Part shown: piece after piece, positions 22,985-30,157 of the stretch
Layout: each line of letters opens with the position of its first letter
How positions within the stretch are numbered: the first letter of the stretch is position 1
Source: a virus
Length of the DNA stretch: 64,000 nt
Reading direction: 5' to 3' (one strand)
IMG/VR virus record: IMGVR_UViG_3300042731_011319
Coordinates: 1 to 64,000 of that record
Program-made: the position numbers and the translations under genes
The notes under the pieces: generated by a model
What the model was told of the DNA's origin: nothing
Database searches by the model: none
What the model saw: only the letters and a program-made list of their open reading frames with translations

Positions 22985-23379
22985 TTTATTCCAGTCAAAT
23001 CAGAAGAAGAGCGAATTTTATCACCAAGTCCATCAATAACTTGTGTTTCGTTTTCTTTGCAGATTTTGTATTCAGGTATTTCTCCATTGCTGCGGTCGCC
23101 CCCATTGGCAAAAACATCAGGTTTAATTAAATCAAGAGTCTTGCATACAGTTTTGTCGTCATCGATAGACATTACAGCCTCATCAACACCTTTAATTTGA
23201 GATACAATTTCTAGACGATCATCTTCACACATAAAAGATTTTCCTTTTTTTAAAACAGCTTGTTTGTCGTTATTGACAATAACAATTAAATAATCACCAA
23301 GTGATTTTGCCATTTTAATATATTCCAAGTGACCAATATGGATTGGGTCAAAGTAACCACTAATTGCAATTTTTTTCAT
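22981..23379 (-). CDS. cytidylyltransferase-like nucleotidyltransferase (RfaE/TagD type)
   Basis: 132 residues from MKKIAISGYFDPIHIGHLEY (ATG at 23379, ATGA-coupled to the upstream gene). GYFDPIHIGH holds the HxGH signature; GDYLIVIVNND and the CEDDRLEIVSQIKGVDEAV block match HldE C-terminal and glycerol-3-phosphate cytidylyltransferases. KIRSSSDL near the end is the SxT/SxR motif in variant form. It activates a sugar- or glycerol-phosphate to a nucleotide derivative. Together with the PPase this looks like a two-gene activation unit. Confidence 0.85.
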   Translation of the reverse strand: MKKIAISGYFDPIHIGHLEYIKMAKSLGDYLIVIVNNDKQAVLKKGKSFMCEDDRLEIVSQIKGVDEAVMSIDDDKTVCKTLDLIKPDVFANGGDRSNGEIPEYKICKENETQVIDGLGDKIRSSSDLTGIK

Positions 23380-23753
23380 GTAAGATTTTTTTGTATTTGT
23401 CTGAAAATGTAAGCCATACACTCGCTATCTGTAAGCTTTAGAGCTCGATATATTTCTAAATCTATAACTTGCTCTATATCTAAATCATTAAAAGGTATTA
23501 ATTCATCTTTATCTTCCTCGTACAAGCAGACATCGATAATTTTATTTGTGCCAATCGGTTGGGTGACATATATTTTATATATATCCATGTAACTTTTAGG
23601 CAGCTCTAATAATCGTTTATATATTTTACTGAAATTAATAGTTAATTCAATAATTGCATGATCTGATAAGTGCTCGTCTTTATAATATTCTCTATAAAGA
23701 TGATTAAACATTGATTTAAATGTAACCTTTTGTGCTAATTCTCTAAGTGTCAT
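23376..23753 (-). CDS. conserved hypothetical protein, 125 aa (DUF6557-like)
   Basis: The opening TLRELAQKVTFKSMFNHLYREYY and a later IDVCLYEEDKDELIPFNDLDI follow a small family I associate with DUF6557, of unknown function. ATGA overlap with the nucleotidyltransferase. Helical N-terminus, beta strands in the middle. The family assignment is from memory. Confidence 0.5.
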   Translation of the reverse strand: MTLRELAQKVTFKSMFNHLYREYYKDEHLSDHAIIELTINFSKIYKRLLELPKSYMDIYKIYVTQPIGTNKIIDVCLYEEDKDELIPFNDLDIEQVIDLEIYRALKLTDSECMAYIFRQIQKNLT

Positions 23754-23759
23754 TGTCGT

Positions 23760-23978
23760 TTACAAGAAGTTTGGGCGGTTTTGATAAGTCTTCCTGTATT
23801 CCATAGAATGAATTTGATTTGACTGTAAGTCGATCAATAGCTTCTGCTTTAAAATCGCTTCGTGCTGAATATCAAGAGTATCATATAAAGATTCGATCTT
23901 CTCATTTTGTTGGTAAACAAAAAAGCACAGAAAAGTAATTAATAATAACAGTGCAACCTCTATGAAAGAAAACTTCAT
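23760..23978 (-). CDS. single-pass membrane protein with coiled coil, 72 aa
   Basis: Residues 5-24 form a transmembrane helix (FIEVALLLLITFLCFFVY), followed by a coiled coil (QQNEKIESLYDTLDIQHEAI) and a basic tail. The topology resembles inner-membrane spanins of the Rz type, though no partner is adjacent. A late-type promoter motif lies 9 bases before its ATG. Confidence 0.6.
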   Translation of the reverse strand: MKFSFIEVALLLLITFLCFFVYQQNEKIESLYDTLDIQHEAILKQKLLIDLQSNQIHSMEYRKTYQNRPNFL

Positions 23979-23983
23979 ACAAG

Positions 23984-23992
23984 TGATTACAC
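23984..23992 (-). promoter_or_regulatory. late-type promoter motif for 23760..23978
   Basis: Minus strand TTGTGTAATCACTTGT then ATG; GTGTA ends 9 bases before the start. Confidence 0.5.
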
Positions 23993-23999
23993 AAAAAAA

Positions 24000-24683
24000 T
24001 TAACACATTCTTTGATTAAGTCTTTCTTGACCAAAAAGATATTTAATAGCTTTATGACCTTTGTTGATGGCGCGATCCTTAGATGAAGCAGAGAATTGTA
24101 TATTTGAATACTGTTTAATTAATTCACGAGCTTTTCGTAAGCAATTTGATACATTTTGGTGGGTTGTGCCAAACATCTCTCCAATAGCTTCGCCAGTATA
24201 ACCTTTTAAGTATAATTGAAAATAACGAATTTGTTTTTTAGTTAAAAAATAGTTATATTTTGTCAATGAATTAATAATTCCATCTATATGGTCGGAGGCG
24301 TTAAGTTTTTCAAAATTAGGATCAATTGCACCTCTGGATTCAGATACATGATCAAAAGTTGATTTTAATTCTCCATCATCATTCATTAGTGTGGAATCAA
24401 GCTTTCTCATCAGATATCTTTTGTCCGAATTAGAAGAGCCAGATGCTCCCCATTTGGTGGATTGAATCGCCATCATGCACAGAAACTTTTTAAACTCATC
24501 AGGCGTTTCAAAATTGTACGAAACAAAATGATCGATCCTTTTAATTAGTCTAAAATTGACATCAGAAAGAATTTCTTCAACAGACATAGCATGCCCAGAG
24601 TAGTATTGGTGACCAATAATCCTACGCAAGTCTTCTTGATACTCTAATAAGACTGAAAGCAGCTCAGATGATGAAGTCAGCAT
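24000..24683 (-). CDS. second sigma-70 family factor
   Basis: 227 residues. Region 2-like: SVEEILSDVNFRLIKRID and FKKFLCMMAIQSTKW; region 4 HTH: LTKKQIRYFQLYLKGYTGEAIGEMFGTTHQNVSNCLRKAREL. The long linker holds a Ser-rich stretch. It lacks the PVC-type signature of the factor at 7524 and has an extra basic tail. A second specificity factor would allow sequential phage promoter classes. It overlaps the upstream gene by 7 bases. Confidence 0.75.
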   Translation of the reverse strand: MLTSSSELLSVLLEYQEDLRRIIGHQYYSGHAMSVEEILSDVNFRLIKRIDHFVSYNFETPDEFKKFLCMMAIQSTKWGASGSSNSDKRYLMRKLDSTLMNDDGELKSTFDHVSESRGAIDPNFEKLNASDHIDGIINSLTKYNYFLTKKQIRYFQLYLKGYTGEAIGEMFGTTHQNVSNCLRKARELIKQYSNIQFSASSKDRAINKGHKAIKYLFGQERLNQRMC

Positions 24684-25048
24684 AATGAATGTGATAAATC
24701 GTTAGAATTAGACATTTTAAAATAAAACAAATGATCAGCAGTATTAGGAAAAGCAGAATCGCGTATGCACTCCCAGTCTTGAATGTCTAAAGAATATCCA
24801 TCTATTTTACTGTCACGATGAAACATATAAATTTGAATGATCATAATATTATTAAATATATCATCATCATTAATTTTTTCAAGAAAGAATTTTCTTGCGC
24901 AAGCAGATGAATTTGCCTTTAATATCGTACGATATATGTTATTGACACTACCGCTAATATTTGCAGAATACTCGATAAGCCAATACTGAGAATAGTCAAA
25001 TTTTTTTTTAAAGAAATAGCTTTGACTAGTGTTTCTTTTACGGCCCAT
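24677..25048 (-). CDS. hypothetical protein, 123 aa
   Basis: Start at the ATG 25048 (MGRKRNTSQSYFFKKKFDYS), directly after the stop of the preceding small gene. Central part LIEYSANISG and a helix SSACARKFFLEKI; its order weakly resembles 8512..8778. No recognised family. It is coupled to the second sigma factor. Confidence 0.5.
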   Translation of the reverse strand: MGRKRNTSQSYFFKKKFDYSQYWLIEYSANISGSVNNIYRTILKANSSACARKFFLEKINDDDIFNNIMIIQIYMFHRDSKIDGYSLDIQDWECIRDSAFPNTADHLFYFKMSNSNDLSHSLC

Positions 25049-25050
25049 GA

Positions 25051-25197
25051 TTATTTGTTGTTTTTTTTCTTCCAATTAATTTTGGAGTAGTTGTCTTGAA
25101 ATTTTTTAGAAAAGTTATTGCGGGGAGAGTCTCCCTTTCCATTTGAGGAGGTTTTATTGATATTACATTTACCTGATTTGCATTTATTTTTACTCAT
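25051..25197 (-). CDS. small Lys/Asn-rich protein, 48 aa
   Basis: MSKNKCKSGKCNINK, then GDSPRNNFSKKFQDNYSKIN. The KGDSPRN-FSKKF-DNY pattern recurs in small proteins of large phages as I recall them, supporting a real gene. The two CKxGKC-type cysteines could bind metal. ATGA overlap with the gene upstream; two bases before the next ATG. Confidence 0.6.
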   Translation of the reverse strand: MSKNKCKSGKCNINKTSSNGKGDSPRNNFSKKFQDNYSKINWKKKNNK

Positions 25198-25358
25198 TTC
25201 CATTTACAGTAGTTAGGGTTTTCAGCACGCTTACGTCTCATGTAATCTCTTTTTTGAGCTCGGCGCTTTTCTAAGTTCTCATCATCATATTTTTTTTGCG
25301 CTTTTTTTTGAGCAGCCTTACCTTTGTCTGATTTTTTATATTTTGATTGAGGGTCCAT
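25194..25358 (-). CDS. small highly basic protein, 54 aa
   Basis: MDPQSKYKKSDKGKAAQKKA, then KRRAQKRDYMRRKRAENPNY and a terminal CKWK. The Lys/Arg-rich helix suggests RNA or DNA binding. The closing NPNYCKWK resembles the endings of some phage HNH-neighbouring small proteins. It is translationally coupled to 25051..25197. Confidence 0.55.
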   Translation of the reverse strand: MDPQSKYKKSDKGKAAQKKAQKKYDDENLEKRRAQKRDYMRRKRAENPNYCKWK

Positions 25359-25373
25359 TGAATGTATAGTCCA

Positions 25374-25964
25374 CTATTGGTTTAACGTCGTTTGGAAAAT
25401 TTTTTCTATATCCAAATTTTGAAAAATATTAGAATGTAAAATGACCTCATCACATGAGTCGAGATGGTTGTGCCCAAATGTGGGCCAAGAAATTGTATAG
25501 TCAATCAGGTCTTTAAATAAATCATACTGCTCCTGTTCATCATGGTTTGCTGGACCAATACCTTCACGCACAATATTAATGACTGTGCCTCCTTGGTTTT
25601 TTATCCACTCGGCTTCATTTAAGAAACGAACATCTGTAATAAACACATAATTATTTTGTTGCAAATGAAGATTGACCCCGGATGATATACTGTCTATCCA
25701 GCAATTGGGATTAAGTTTCCGCCTAATGTCAGTTCCGTAGGTCACTAACAAAGGACGAATGATAGATTTTTCATCATCCTTATCAGTGAAAGCCGAAATC
25801 CCTGTATATTTAATTAAAAGTTCATCAAGTTCCCCCTTGAGGGCGTCAGCAAAAGAATAACGCTTAGACTCTTGCTTAATTAAGCCAAGCATTAATTTAC
25901 AGCGTTCATAAAAAGTATCTTTGCCTGATCGTGCAAAGCCGGATATTCCAATTAATTTATTCAT
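25374..25964 (-). CDS. deoxynucleoside monophosphate kinase (T4 gp1-like)
   Basis: 196 residues from MNKLIGISGFARSGKDTFYE. The P-loop GFARSGKDT, the substrate block YSFADALKGELDEL, LLVTYGTDIRR and the lid-region ITDVRFLNEAEWIKNQGG match phage dNMP kinases. It phosphorylates dNMPs from degraded host DNA toward dNTPs. Overlaps the acidic upstream gene by 8 bases; both follow an early promoter. Confidence 0.88.
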   Translation of the reverse strand: MNKLIGISGFARSGKDTFYERCKLMLGLIKQESKRYSFADALKGELDELLIKYTGISAFTDKDDEKSIIRPLLVTYGTDIRRKLNPNCWIDSISSGVNLHLQQNNYVFITDVRFLNEAEWIKNQGGTVINIVREGIGPANHDEQEQYDLFKDLIDYTISWPTFGHNHLDSCDEVILHSNIFQNLDIEKIFQTTLNQ

Positions 25965-26139
25965 CGTCTTCATCAAAAATTATATCAGATTCAAAATTGC
26001 CATCATGGGTTAGTTCTATGATTTTTTCTTGTAGTGCCCCAATCATGGTGATAGTGTTGATGTCGAACTCTTGTAGGTATCGTTCTACCAAAGTATCTAA
26101 ATCAAACCGAAATGCATCTGTTTGTTCGTTATAGTCCAT
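25957..26139 (-). CDS. small acidic protein, 60 aa
   Basis: FDLDTLVERYLQEFDINTIT followed by a helix and the acidic tail ESDIIFDEDDE. Leader gene of the dNMP-kinase operon behind a consensus early promoter. Function unknown. Confidence 0.6.
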   Translation of the reverse strand: MDYNEQTDAFRFDLDTLVERYLQEFDINTITMIGALQEKIIELTHDGNFESDIIFDEDDE

Positions 26140-26150
26140 AATATTTTTTT

Positions 26151-26179
26151 ATTATAATATATAGTCCACTGTTTGTCAA
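26151..26179 (-). promoter_or_regulatory. consensus early promoter (TTGACA-N17-TATAAT)
   Basis: Minus strand: TTGACA (26179-26174), 17 bp, TATAAT (26156-26151), 11 bases, ATG at 26139. This is a perfect bacterial sigma70 promoter, driving the dNMP-kinase operon. Confidence 0.88.
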
Positions 26180-26199
26180 GCTTATGTTGGAAAATTTTT

Positions 26200-26970
26200 T
26201 TAATCTTCGATTTTTTGGCCAAGTATATAGTCAAAAGATTGCTCAAGATTTTTCTGATTCAAATCAAATGGGTCTAGGTTCTGCCACCCTTTGAACTCTG
26301 TCCCTCCAACCTTGCGATATTTACTGAATGCTTTAATCTCATCAACTGGATAAATATTTAATTGTTCAGCATAAACATAAGCATGATATAAATAATATTT
26401 AAGATGATTGGGGCATAGAATAAATAAAAACATTTCCTCTTCAAGAATGCGATCCCATTTACCATACCTTAGATGAAATACATCTCGCTCCAAAGAGTAA
26501 CCTAAATTGTCTACTGCGAGCTCAATAAAAGCATTGCCAAGGATAAAGTCAGCCCCGGAGTTAATGGACTTGCCTTTCTCTAGCATGTAATCGTAATCAC
26601 AGCCAGACTTCTTGAGGTTAAAATTTTTAAAAATAATTAATTCAAAAATCCAACCAATAATTAAATCAAAAGCAAAGTCTGTTTTGTTTCTGCCTTGTAG
26701 ATTCCTGTTGTATCGAAAGAGACTATTTAAATATTCAATAGACCTTTCTGTGTGACAATTAAAGAAAATTGAAGCAAAAAGGTAAGGGATTATTTTACAG
26801 TCACCTTCTCGGCACAGAAATGCCCTAAGAGATTGTTCGGAATTTAATGCATCTACTAAACCCCAAACAGAATGAAACTTTTTAATGCTAGTTTTATTTG
26901 TTAACCTAGACGACCTGGTTTCAAATAAGTGAGTTAAATTATTTTTTAATTTATCTTCCTCTACGATCAT
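26200..26970 (-). CDS. unknown protein coupled to the C5 methyltransferase; possible restriction endonuclease
   Basis: 256 residues. The ATG overlaps the methyltransferase stop by 4 bases. A central block (SGADFILGNAFIELAVDN) has Asp then Glu spaced like a PD-(D/E)xK nuclease core, but the expected Lys is absent, so the catalytic reading is uncertain. The rest is helical with several aromatic segments. In type II restriction-modification pairs the endonuclease gene often follows the methylase in this manner. Alternatively it is a DNA-binding accessory. No family recognised. Confidence 0.5.
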   Translation of the reverse strand: MIVEEDKLKNNLTHLFETRSSRLTNKTSIKKFHSVWGLVDALNSEQSLRAFLCREGDCKIIPYLFASIFFNCHTERSIEYLNSLFRYNRNLQGRNKTDFAFDLIIGWIFELIIFKNFNLKKSGCDYDYMLEKGKSINSGADFILGNAFIELAVDNLGYSLERDVFHLRYGKWDRILEEEMFLFILCPNHLKYYLYHAYVYAEQLNIYPVDEIKAFSKYRKVGGTEFKGWQNLDPFDLNQKNLEQSFDYILGQKIED

Positions 26971-28115
26971 AAGAAATCAAATTCAAGCTGAGCATTATCC
27001 AAAGAAACAGAAGCTTGCAAGGGAATTGACATCACCATGGCTAAAGCCATCTTTGGTAAGAACAGTTCACCAAGAACCTTTCGTATAAAATTACTAGAGT
27101 ATTTATAACTAAATGTTCCGTCAGAATTTATACTACAAAATTGATCGAGACAATCAGTAGGAAGGCCACAGATAGCTAGTATCTCTCGAACGGACAAGAC
27201 TCTGGCATCAGACTGAGTCCCGTCTGGAAGTTTATATCCGGGGTGCACATTATTTTGACTAGATATAGAACCATTAGTCATTGTTACTGTAGGTGCAGGG
27301 TCATTCCAGTTCATTCTTTTGTAAGTCGTTTTGAATCCAGAGATCACTCTTTTCTCTCCATCCTCTATGACATGCGGAAAATGAAATGAATTATTAAATG
27401 CAGTTTCTCCTTCTGGGGTATGCTTCATCCAGTCAATATGATTTTTGTTATGCTTCGATGCAAAATGCCAAGGAATGTTAGACTGTTCACCACTCTCTAA
27501 ACTTGGAAACTCAGATACATCTCCTATTACATCTTTAAGTGTTAAGATATCATCCTCTGCATCAGGATGCTGCCACTCTCCATTTTCAGAGATTAAACAT
27601 ATAGATCTGCTTCGAGATTGAGCCGTGCCAAAATGCTTGCCATTTAAAACTTTCGATTTACATTCATGGTTATTTGGAATCTTTGAATTTATAAAATCAA
27701 TAATTCTTGTAGCTTTGTCTTGATAATTAATATATGTATTAAGCATGGCAGGTACATTCTCAATCATCATATATTTAGGCTGGACTGATTGGTATATCTC
27801 CATAGCATAAACAATCAGTTTGTTTCTAATGTCATCTTTTGATCTTTGGGCGTTCGCGATACTCATGCCTTGACAAGGCGGTGTAGCAATAATTAAATCT
27901 ATGGGTCCAGATTCTTCGCAAGCTTGAACGATTGAATCTCTAGTAGTTTTTTCACATATGTCGCCACAAATGACATGAGGAGTGTTAGGGTACAATTCTT
28001 TGTAGAAATCTACACGATCTTGCAATAGTTCATTTGCAACTACAACATCAAAGCCGTGGTCTTTTAAATAAAACTCACCGAATCCTACATTCGCAAATAA
28101 AGATAAAACTTTCAT
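26967..28115 (-). CDS. DNA (cytosine-5) methyltransferase
   Basis: 382 residues from MKVLSLFANVGFGEFYLKDH; upstream in-frame codons lie in the terminator. Motif I is SLFANVGFGEF, motif IV (catalytic Cys) IIATPPCQGMSIAN, motif VI MMIENVPAML, motif VIII QSRSRSICLI and motif X near the end. It transfers a methyl group from SAM to C5 of cytosine at an unknown target, plausibly to protect phage DNA. Expressed from an unusual promoter embedded in a terminator (28141..28169). Confidence 0.92.
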   Translation of the reverse strand: MKVLSLFANVGFGEFYLKDHGFDVVVANELLQDRVDFYKELYPNTPHVICGDICEKTTRDSIVQACEESGPIDLIIATPPCQGMSIANAQRSKDDIRNKLIVYAMEIYQSVQPKYMMIENVPAMLNTYINYQDKATRIIDFINSKIPNNHECKSKVLNGKHFGTAQSRSRSICLISENGEWQHPDAEDDILTLKDVIGDVSEFPSLESGEQSNIPWHFASKHNKNHIDWMKHTPEGETAFNNSFHFPHVIEDGEKRVISGFKTTYKRMNWNDPAPTVTMTNGSISSQNNVHPGYKLPDGTQSDARVLSVREILAICGLPTDCLDQFCSINSDGTFSYKYSSNFIRKVLGELFLPKMALAMVMSIPLQASVSLDNAQLEFDFL

Positions 28116-28120
28116 ATAAA

Positions 28121-28156
28121 TAAAAAAAGGGGGACGACTAATTATAGTCGCCCCCC
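28121..28156 (-). terminator. rho-independent terminator of the porin-like operon
   Basis: Minus strand: GGGGGGCGACTA-TAAT-TAGTCGTCCCCC followed by seven Ts. The stem is about 11 bp with one bulge. It ends transcripts coming from 28183..28443 and upstream, while the -10 box of the next promoter lies in its loop. Confidence 0.85.
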
Positions 28157-28169
28157 TTCGGGAAGTCAA
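28141..28169 (-). promoter_or_regulatory. early promoter overlapping a terminator
   Basis: Minus strand: TTGACT (28169-28164), 17 bp, TATAAT (28146-28141), with the ATG of the methyltransferase 25 bases on. The -10 hexamer forms the hairpin loop and its flank, and the transcript begins inside the descending stem, so it cannot fold the hairpin itself. Confidence 0.75.
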
Positions 28170-28182
28170 GAATAAAATATAA

Positions 28183-28443
28183 TTATTTAGACTTTGAGCA
28201 CTGGTTACTGTCGCAACTCAGCTTACCGATCAATGCAACTACTAAAACAAGAGTTACAAAAGAAGTAAAGTCAGCGCCTACGCCAACAAAACCTCCAAGC
28301 AAACCTTGTAGGTTGCCAATGACATTAACAGGAGCAGAGGCTCCAAATACAGCTTGAACTACAATCAATAGCCCAAGAACACTAAGTAATGTGGCAGCAA
28401 TACCTTTTACTGCACAAGTGATTTTTTGTAATGTATCTTTCAT
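28183..28443 (-). CDS. two-helix membrane protein, 86 aa
   Basis: Hydrophobic segments at about residues 10-33 (VKGIAATLLSVLGLLIVVQAVFG) and 50-75 (FTSFVTLVLVVALIGKL), with a short polar C-terminus (CDSNQCSKSK). Two-helix topology is compatible with a holin or pinholin-type protein, but the coupling to a porin-like gene suggests a membrane function in the host. Ends in a strong terminator. Confidence 0.6.
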   Translation of the reverse strand: MKDTLQKITCAVKGIAATLLSVLGLLIVVQAVFGASAPVNVIGNLQGLLGGFVGVGADFTSFVTLVLVVALIGKLSCDSNQCSKSK

Positions 28444-28464
28444 AATTATTTATTTTAGGGTTAA

Positions 28465-29112
28465 TTAGAAATTAAAACCAAGAGATACTCCAAATACGAA
28501 CTCTCGTTCGATTTCATCAGAATCTACAAGGTCAATGGAAAATCCTGCTTCAGCATCTCCGACACTACGAGTAAGTTCTGCTCCAACAGCATAATATGTG
28601 CGCTCATCAGATGATGTAACCTCAGTATTACCAATAGAACCATCAAGATTCAATCCAGCGAACGATAAATCAAGACTATGAGACAATGAGCCTTCGTATG
28701 TGTATAAACTGCGGTTGACATTGCGATAGATGCTCACAGAAGGAGAAAGCAAGGCATTTGAACTAGCAGTAATAACTACCTCAGAGAGAGCTTCTCCGGC
28801 CACATCTTCATAATGATTGAATCCACCGTATAGACTAAGTAGGCCATCAAGAACTGATGATCCTAATCCTGCGGCAAAACCATAACTATCAACACCTGCA
28901 TCAACAGATTGATTAGTGCATGCATGAGCTGATGCCTCTAGCCCAACAACTTGTGTTTCTAGATCAAGCTTTGATTGAAATGATTCAAGAGCTTTTTGCT
29001 CGCCTCTATAGATGAAGTCAGAGACATATCCAATGCTTGCAGAGTTGCCATAAGTGGCGACGTTAGTAATAAGCCCAAGGGCTGCGAATAATGATACGAT
29101 TTTAGTTTTCAT
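28465..29112 (-). CDS. outer-membrane beta-barrel protein (TorF/porin-like)
   Basis: 215 residues. Signal peptide MKTKIVSLFAALGLITNVATYG with cleavage after ATYGNSA. The mature start SIGYVSDFIYRGEQKA matches the conserved opening of TorF-type putative porins, and the chain ends in GVSLGFNF with the terminal Phe required for BAM-mediated insertion. Alternating strands of about 10 residues occur throughout. A phage-encoded porin could alter the host envelope or block receptors. First gene of a short operon with 28183..28443. Confidence 0.75.
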   Translation of the reverse strand: MKTKIVSLFAALGLITNVATYGNSASIGYVSDFIYRGEQKALESFQSKLDLETQVVGLEASAHACTNQSVDAGVDSYGFAAGLGSSVLDGLLSLYGGFNHYEDVAGEALSEVVITASSNALLSPSVSIYRNVNRSLYTYEGSLSHSLDLSFAGLNLDGSIGNTEVTSSDERTYYAVGAELTRSVGDAEAGFSIDLVDSDEIEREFVFGVSLGFNF

Positions 29113-29130
29113 ATATTGTTAGGGTTTAGT

Positions 29131-29721
29131 TTATTTAATGCGAACCTCTTTCCATACGACAGATTTTGCTTTCACTTGATCGCGAATACGTCGCTGGTTT
29201 GCATTAAGCTGGCTTTTGCCACTCTTAACTTCGATGAATGTGATTTCATCTTCGCCAAAGGATATATAATCAATTGGCTTGCCAAGAAAGTTACATTGTT
29301 CGGGTTCAAAATCAAATTGATCTAAGAAAGGAGCTAGTGTTTCAGCTATATGGCCTAACCTAACTTCACTACTTTTTTTTTGGCTAGTGACTTTTTTACG
29401 AGCCTCAGTTTCGTCAAGTAATTGTTTCTCTAGATCGGCGAAATCTTTTAAAAGTTTTTTTTCTTTATTATTTAATTCGAGCTTTTGTTCTTTAATTAAT
29501 TCCTGTTCTTTTATAAAAGAAGATTGTAAATTATGAATTGTTTGATTTAAAGAATTTTCTCTATTATTAAATTCAGATACTTTTTGGTTTAGTTGATCTT
29601 TTAATTGATTGTTTTCGGCAATTAAAGATTCAGCGTTAAATTGAGATTGTTTATTAAAATATAGTTTATAACTTAAATATATTATACATCCAAGTAGGAT
29701 AATTTCAATAAAAAAATTCAA
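29131..29721 (-). CDS. membrane-anchored Holliday-junction-resolvase-like nuclease (PF10107 type)
   Basis: 196 residues, TTG start. Residues 2-20 are a membrane helix (NFFIEIILLGCIIYLSYKLY), 25-115 a coiled coil, and the C-terminal 75 residues match the Endonuc_Holl domain: SSEVRLGHIAETLAPFL, FLGKPIDYISFGEDEI, then TFIEVKSGKS and RIRDQVKAKSVVW. IDY...IEVKSGKS is a PD-(D/E)xK site. Membrane tethering of such a nuclease is odd for repair and suggests DNA processing at the envelope. Confidence 0.72.
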   Translation of the reverse strand: MNFFIEIILLGCIIYLSYKLYFNKQSQFNAESLIAENNQLKDQLNQKVSEFNNRENSLNQTIHNLQSSFIKEQELIKEQKLELNNKEKKLLKDFADLEKQLLDETEARKKVTSQKKSSEVRLGHIAETLAPFLDQFDFEPEQCNFLGKPIDYISFGEDEITFIEVKSGKSQLNANQRRIRDQVKAKSVVWKEVRIK

Positions 29722-29724
29722 AAC

Positions 29725-29964
29725 TCACTTTTTTGTGATGGAGATGATGCGGTCATGACGAAAAGATCGAACAGCTTTTCTGCCAAAACAGTATGCCTTA
29801 AATCCAGCATTATCTCGATGCTCGCCTTTGTTGCCAAAAGATTTATATAAATTAATATCACCAATTAAATAAGTTTTTATTTTATTATGGCGACCTTTAT
29901 AAACCACATAATACTGCTGGCCAAAGAAAAAAGATTTAATTCGATTATATATTTTATTGATCAT
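29725..29964 (-). CDS. small basic protein, 79 aa
   Basis: YYVVYKGRHNKIKTYLIGDI, then GFKAYCFGRKAVRSFRHDRI and a terminal Lys-Lys. The GxxAYCxGRxxxRSFRxDRI pattern resembles the C-terminal WYL-type sheet of transcription regulators and recurs in phage hypothetical proteins. It may bind nucleic acid or a small ligand. Overlaps the upstream gene by 11 bases. Confidence 0.6.
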   Translation of the reverse strand: MINKIYNRIKSFFFGQQYYVVYKGRHNKIKTYLIGDINLYKSFGNKGEHRDNAGFKAYCFGRKAVRSFRHDRIISITKK

Positions 29965-30157
29965 CTAATGGAATGTTATGTTTTTTACAATATGCATAGC
30001 TATAGCCCGCATTAAAAGCAAACTTGTCTATAAACATGCATGCACCGATTACGATAATTGAGCGCCATAAATCTAACCCTGAGTTGTAAAATAAAACAAA
30101 CAAAATTATAATGTAAGGACAAAATTTATTTAATGAATAATTTATTATTGCATTCAT
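29954..30157 (-). CDS. small membrane protein, 67 aa
   Basis: Two hydrophobic segments (CPYIIILFVLFYNSG and IIVIGACMFIDKFAF) and a polar C-terminus (YCKKHNIPLDDQ). ATGA overlap with the dUTPase gene upstream. Function unknown. Confidence 0.55.
   Translation of the reverse strand: MNAIINYSLNKFCPYIIILFVLFYNSGLDLWRSIIVIGACMFIDKFAFNAGYSYAYCKKHNIPLDDQ

Noticed and set aside
26200-26970. Firm call as a type II restriction enzyme
   Set aside because: Gene order fits but the PD-(D/E)xK lysine is not visible; kept only as a hypothesis.
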